Shown here: positions 6,299 to 6,997 of the stretch, piece after piece
Numbering within the stretch: position 1 is the stretch's first letter
Layout: each line of letters begins with the position of its first letter
Assembly: GCA_030691865.1 (NCBI GenBank)
Contig: JAUYDL010000010.1
Span: 1 to 6,997, forward strand
Direction of reading: 5' to 3'
DNA from: Candidatus Omnitrophota bacterium
GTDB taxonomy: Bacteria; Omnitrophota; Gorgyraeia; Gygaellales; Profunditerraquicolaceae
DNA: 6,997 bases
Program-made: the position numbers and the translations under genes
The notes under the pieces: generated by a model
Database searches by the model: none
Told to the model about the DNA's origin: nothing
Seen by the model: the letters and a program-made list of their open reading frames with translations, nothing else

Positions 6299-6324
6299 TA
6301 TATAGTAAAATTTTACTATATAAT
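6297..6324. promoter_or_regulatory. Perfect 28-bp palindrome overlapping the promoter (operator-like)
   Basis: The half-site ATTATATAGTAAAA is followed at once by its exact reverse complement, with no mismatch over 28 bp. It begins in the last two bases of the -10 box and covers the predicted transcription start to about +20, a classic position for a repressor site. The binding protein is unknown; the adjacent PadR regulator is the simplest candidate. A terminator role is less likely because the palindrome contains no G-C-rich stem and has no separate loop. Confidence 0.65.
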
Positions 6325-6365
6325 CTAGCTGGCATTAAACTCATTTATATCAATGGGGTTAAATC

Positions 6366-6563
6366 ATGGTCTGGAAAGCGGCAACAGATAGCAAATTTAA
6401 GCTTTTAATTTCTAAGATTCCGATATTTCATCGGCAAATTACTGAATCTGTAGTCAGGCGTCAAGCCGAAGAGATTGCCGCCAAGCGTAATGGCGTCCAA
6501 GTTCAAGAGCAGGATGTGGTGGCTGCTTTTTTTCGGATGTTCCCTCGCCATTTTACAGCATGA
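6366..6563 (+). CDS. Small PCP_red-like protein, zero-frame product (probably shortened)
   Basis: 65 residues in the zero frame from ATG 6366; GGGG at 6355-6358 lies 7 nt upstream. Residues 3-56 resemble the PCP_red domain (PF08369), the short helical domain found at the C-terminus of light-independent protochlorophyllide reductase subunit B and as a free-standing protein: a Trp near the start, ISKIPIFHRQITESVVRRQA (IPxFxR-like core), AEEIAAKRNG, then a VQEQDVVAAFF helix. In known family members these residues do not establish catalysis, and no other chlorophyll genes are visible, so pigment synthesis should not be assumed. The last nine zero-frame residues (RMFPRHFTA) look like an out-of-frame tail. 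After T7 at 6527-6533 the -1 frame stays open to 6628 and would give an 87-residue protein. Assignment is from pattern only. Confidence 0.6.
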   Translation: MVWKAATDSKFKLLISKIPIFHRQITESVVRRQAEEIAAKRNGVQVQEQDVVAAFFRMFPRHFTA

Positions 6564-6628
6564 TGATCCGCCTGCTTGGGCAAAATGGGTTTGATTATAA
6601 AAAGTACGGCTTTCCAAAAAAACATTAA
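6527..6628 (+). other. Probable -1 frame continuation of the PCP_red-like gene after a T7 run
   Basis: Bases 6527-6533 are seven T. Read in the zero frame they form T TTT TTT, the ideal X XXY YYZ layout for -1 slippage. Shifting back one base gives TCG at 6533 and a 31-codon extension: SDVPSPFYSMMIRLLGQ, then NGFDYKKYGFPKKH, stop at 6626-6628. This stop lies 6 nt before the panE ATG, as expected for a natural gene end. The extension is protein-like and continues the amphipathic helix. Downstream, CCATTTT (6548-6554) can pair with AAAATGG (6582-6588), with AGCA/TGCT inside; the 14-nt spacer is longer than usual. Upstream, AGGA (6511-6514) lies about 12 nt before the run. A one-base sequencing deletion (T8 read as T7) or a real mutation explains the data equally well. 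Confidence 0.6.
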
Positions 6629-6634
6629 AAAATA

Positions 6635-6997
6635 ATGCGTATTGCGGTTATTGGTGCCGGAGCCATAGGTTGTTTAGTCGCAGGTTATCTTAAAGAAAGG
6701 GGCGAAGAGGTAACCTTAGTCGGCCGTGGCTCAACCGTTAAAGCAATCAATGAGCAGGGTATCGCTATCTCCGGGGTCAGAGGAAACTTCTTGGTGCGCG
6801 TGAGCATCGCCGATACCTTAAACTATGTTCCGGATCTAGTAATTTTAACGACCAAAACACAGGATATTGATTCGGCTTTAGCCGACAGCGCCCATTTACT
6901 GCAGAATTCTTTGTTACTCACCACGCAAAATGGTGTGCAGGCAGATAAAATAGTTGCCAAATATCTGTCTGCTGAAAAGATTATTTCCAGCATCGTG
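6635..6997 (+). CDS. panE: 2-dehydropantoate 2-reductase, 5' part (runs off window end)
   Basis: The first 121 residues are present; the frame is open to the last base. The N-terminal Rossmann fold shows MRIAVIGAGAIG with GxGxxG at residues 7-12, and VTLVGRG at the end of the second strand, suited to NADPH binding. Further motifs are VILTTKTQD with the conserved Lys at 74 (ApbA/PanE KT motif) and TTQNGV (96-101), which in this family precedes the ketopantoate-binding region. Family knowledge: PanE reduces ketopantoate to pantoate with NADPH in pantothenate and coenzyme A synthesis. The catalytic C-terminal helical domain lies outside the window, so a related ApbA-family reductase with a different substrate is possible. 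No Shine-Dalgarno sequence is visible; the upstream A-rich stretch and the 6-nt gap from the -1-frame stop at 6628 suggest coupling to the PCP_red-like gene. Confidence 0.88.
   Translation, partial: MRIAVIGAGAIGCLVAGYLKERGEEVTLVGRGSTVKAINEQGIAISGVRGNFLVRVSIADTLNYVPDLVILTTKTQDIDSALADSAHLLQNSLLLTTQNGVQADKIVAKYLSAEKIISSIV

Overview
The window appears to be chromosomal DNA from an uncultured Gram-negative-type bacterium. Gene style suggests candidate phylum Omnitrophota or a relative: a long TPR protein on a membrane anchor, a DUF212 protein, a LysM/L,D-transpeptidase, stand-alone accA and a small PCP_red-like protein, all tightly packed in moderately AT-rich DNA. This placement is inference from gene content; no rRNA or other marker is present. 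No tRNA, rRNA, CRISPR array, transposase or phage gene was seen.

Layout. (1) 2-1099, + strand: 3' part of a membrane-anchored TPR protein whose frame is open to the left window edge. (2) 1111-2637, - strand: comM/YifB, a complete AAA+ ATPase, convergent with the TPR gene and 11 bp away. (3) 2638-2817: divergent intergenic region with a nested GC-rich palindromic element (2651-2745) next to the comM ribosome binding site, followed by an AT-rich promoter region. (4) 2818-6219, + strand: a compact run of a coiled-coil membrane-anchored protein, a DUF212 (divergent PAP2) membrane protein, a LysM-YkuD L,D-transpeptidase, accA and a PadR-type regulator. Junctions are TAATG (1-nt overlap), a 63-nt leader, a 5-nt gap and ATGA (4-nt overlap), so this is probably one operon or two nested ones. 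(5) 6220-6365: intergenic region with a strong sigma-70-like promoter overlapped by a perfect 28-bp palindrome. (6) 6366-6628: a small PCP_red-like gene that appears to continue in the -1 frame after a T7 slippery run. (7) 6635-end: 5' part of panE-type ketopantoate reductase.

How the genes fit together. The central run joins cell-envelope functions (membrane-anchored coiled-coil protein, DUF212, peptidoglycan cross-linking) with the committed step of fatty-acid synthesis (AccA). PanE feeds coenzyme A synthesis and so is loosely linked to acyl metabolism. The PadR regulator overlapping accA lies just upstream of the palindromic operator, so it is the simplest candidate to bind it.

Most worth a second look: the T7 -1 frameshift signal in the PCP_red-like gene; the promoter with its 28-bp operator-like palindrome; and three unrelated GC-rich palindromes at gene junctions, one of which is translated as the C-terminus of a protein.
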